Shown here one piece after another: positions 63,641 to 64,000 of a stretch of 64,000 nucleotides of DNA. Where the stretch lies: the NCBI RefSeq assembly GCF_900102625.1, contig NZ_FMZC01000001.1, positions 496,001-560,000 on the forward strand, written 5' to 3'. The notes under the pieces were generated by a model. The model had not been told where the DNA came from, made no database searches, and was given only the letters and a program-made list of their open reading frames with translations. The stretch comes from Paracidovorax valerianellae. GTDB lineage: Bacteria > Pseudomonadota > Gammaproteobacteria > Burkholderiales > Burkholderiaceae_C. The number at the start of each line of letters is the position of its first letter. Position 1 is the first letter of the stretch. The position numbers and the translations under genes were made by a program.

Positions 63641-64000
63641 TCAGGGCACCGGGCGGGTCAGGTACACCGCCTCGCGGCCCACGATGGGCGCCCGGGTCGG
63701 CATCATCACCGTGCAGTCGTTGCACAGCGCGCGGATCTCGTCCACGCCGTCGGTGGCAATTAACTCGCCCTCGGCAAACACTTCAAAACCCACCAGCGGC
63801 CGCGTGAACGAAAACTCCGGCGTCTTCACCATGCAGGTCTGCAGCAGCTCGTAGCGGCGCTGCGGCCCCGGCGCAGTGCGATCGCGCTCGATCAGCCCGA
63901 AATACCCCAGAAAATCCAGCGCCGCGGTGGTGGCGACCTCTCCCGCCGAGCGCAGGAAGTGCTGCCCGCATTCGACCACCAGGCCCGTGCCCGCGCCCGC
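63641..64000 (-). CDS. Succinylglutamate desuccinylase/aspartoacylase family protein, C-terminal part
   Basis: The frame is open to the end of the window, so only the last 119 residues are seen. GTGLVVECGQHFLRSAGEVATTAALDFLGYFG (in parts) has the conserved ECGQH pattern near the active site of this zinc amidohydrolase/carboxypeptidase-like family. The C-terminal beta domain follows (FEVFAEGELIATDG). Substrates in the family are N-acyl amino acids; which one cannot be told here. Confidence 0.8.
   Translation of the reverse strand, partial: AGAGTGLVVECGQHFLRSAGEVATTAALDFLGYFGLIERDRTAPGPQRRYELLQTCMVKTPEFSFTRPLVGFEVFAEGELIATDGVDEIRALCNDCTVMMPTRAPIVGREAVYLTRPVP

Overview
The window is high-GC DNA that reads as a beta-proteobacterial chromosome, most likely family Comamonadaceae (Acidovorax-like). 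This rests on a poly-3-hydroxybutyrate oligomer hydrolase, a complete tripartite tricarboxylate transporter (TctCBA) with its own TctDE two-component system, the cysS-alkA-accA-tilS-lysC-tRNA-Ser order, and a scattered short palindromic repeat of a kind I associate with this family. The genus is inferred from gene content and was not tested by any search.

Layout. 1-3.5 kb: end of hemH, cysC, and the PHB oligomer hydrolase. 3.6-7.7 kb: a probably Fur-controlled iron-uptake unit (small membrane protein, TonB-dependent siderophore receptor, PepSY membrane protein). 7.6-13.5 kb: tctCBA facing tctDE, with hslR overlapping the end of tctE. 13.5-16.4 kb: a stretch poor in recognisable genes, partly AT-rich, holding orphan small proteins and several hairpins, next to tRNA-Ser(GCU). 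16.4-22.1 kb: housekeeping genes lysC, tilS, accA, alkA and cysS, all on the minus strand. 22.3-27.7 kb: two envelope proteins sharing a C-terminal domain (one a YkuD transpeptidase/amidase), two cyclophilins, lpxH and mtfA. 27.8-32.1 kb: DUF3014 protein, esterase, arfB, alpha/beta hydrolase, aroQ and a Pro/Tyr-rich secreted protein. 32.2-41.5 kb: glnS, DUF2322 protein, a lipoprotein hydrolase, a MoxR-DUF58-TgpA-like operon and a cardiolipin synthase-type phospholipase D. 41.6-47.2 kb: diguanylate cyclase, M23 peptidase, small lipoprotein, rluE, Sel1-type protein and an unknown membrane protein. 47.5-48.5 kb: a head-to-head Imm1 immunity gene and a Cys-rich gene, probably acquired. 48.7-64 kb: secreted nuclease, MFS exporter, secreted DUF1800/DUF1501 pair, DHH phosphoesterase, PaiB/monooxygenase divergent from a MocR regulator, truC, mgtC, SoxR divergent from a RidA-MFS unit, and the end of an aspartoacylase-type gene.

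The most interesting signal is a roughly 45-65 bp repeat built from an AT-rich palindrome of the form GCTAT-N5/7-ATAGC followed by a segment close to TTGATTGCGCTGGAGGCC. Some copies lie between genes (about 1.28, 34.17, 45.25 and 50.66 kb, with a degraded one at 27.7 kb). Others lie inside genes and are translated: in tilS near the ATP-pyrophosphatase site, in tctD in the receiver/DNA-binding linker, at the start codon of alkA, and possibly in the ppiA signal peptide. The copies are read in more than one frame, so this looks like a small element that can add peptide segments to housekeeping proteins, comparable in concept to the Rickettsia palindromic elements.
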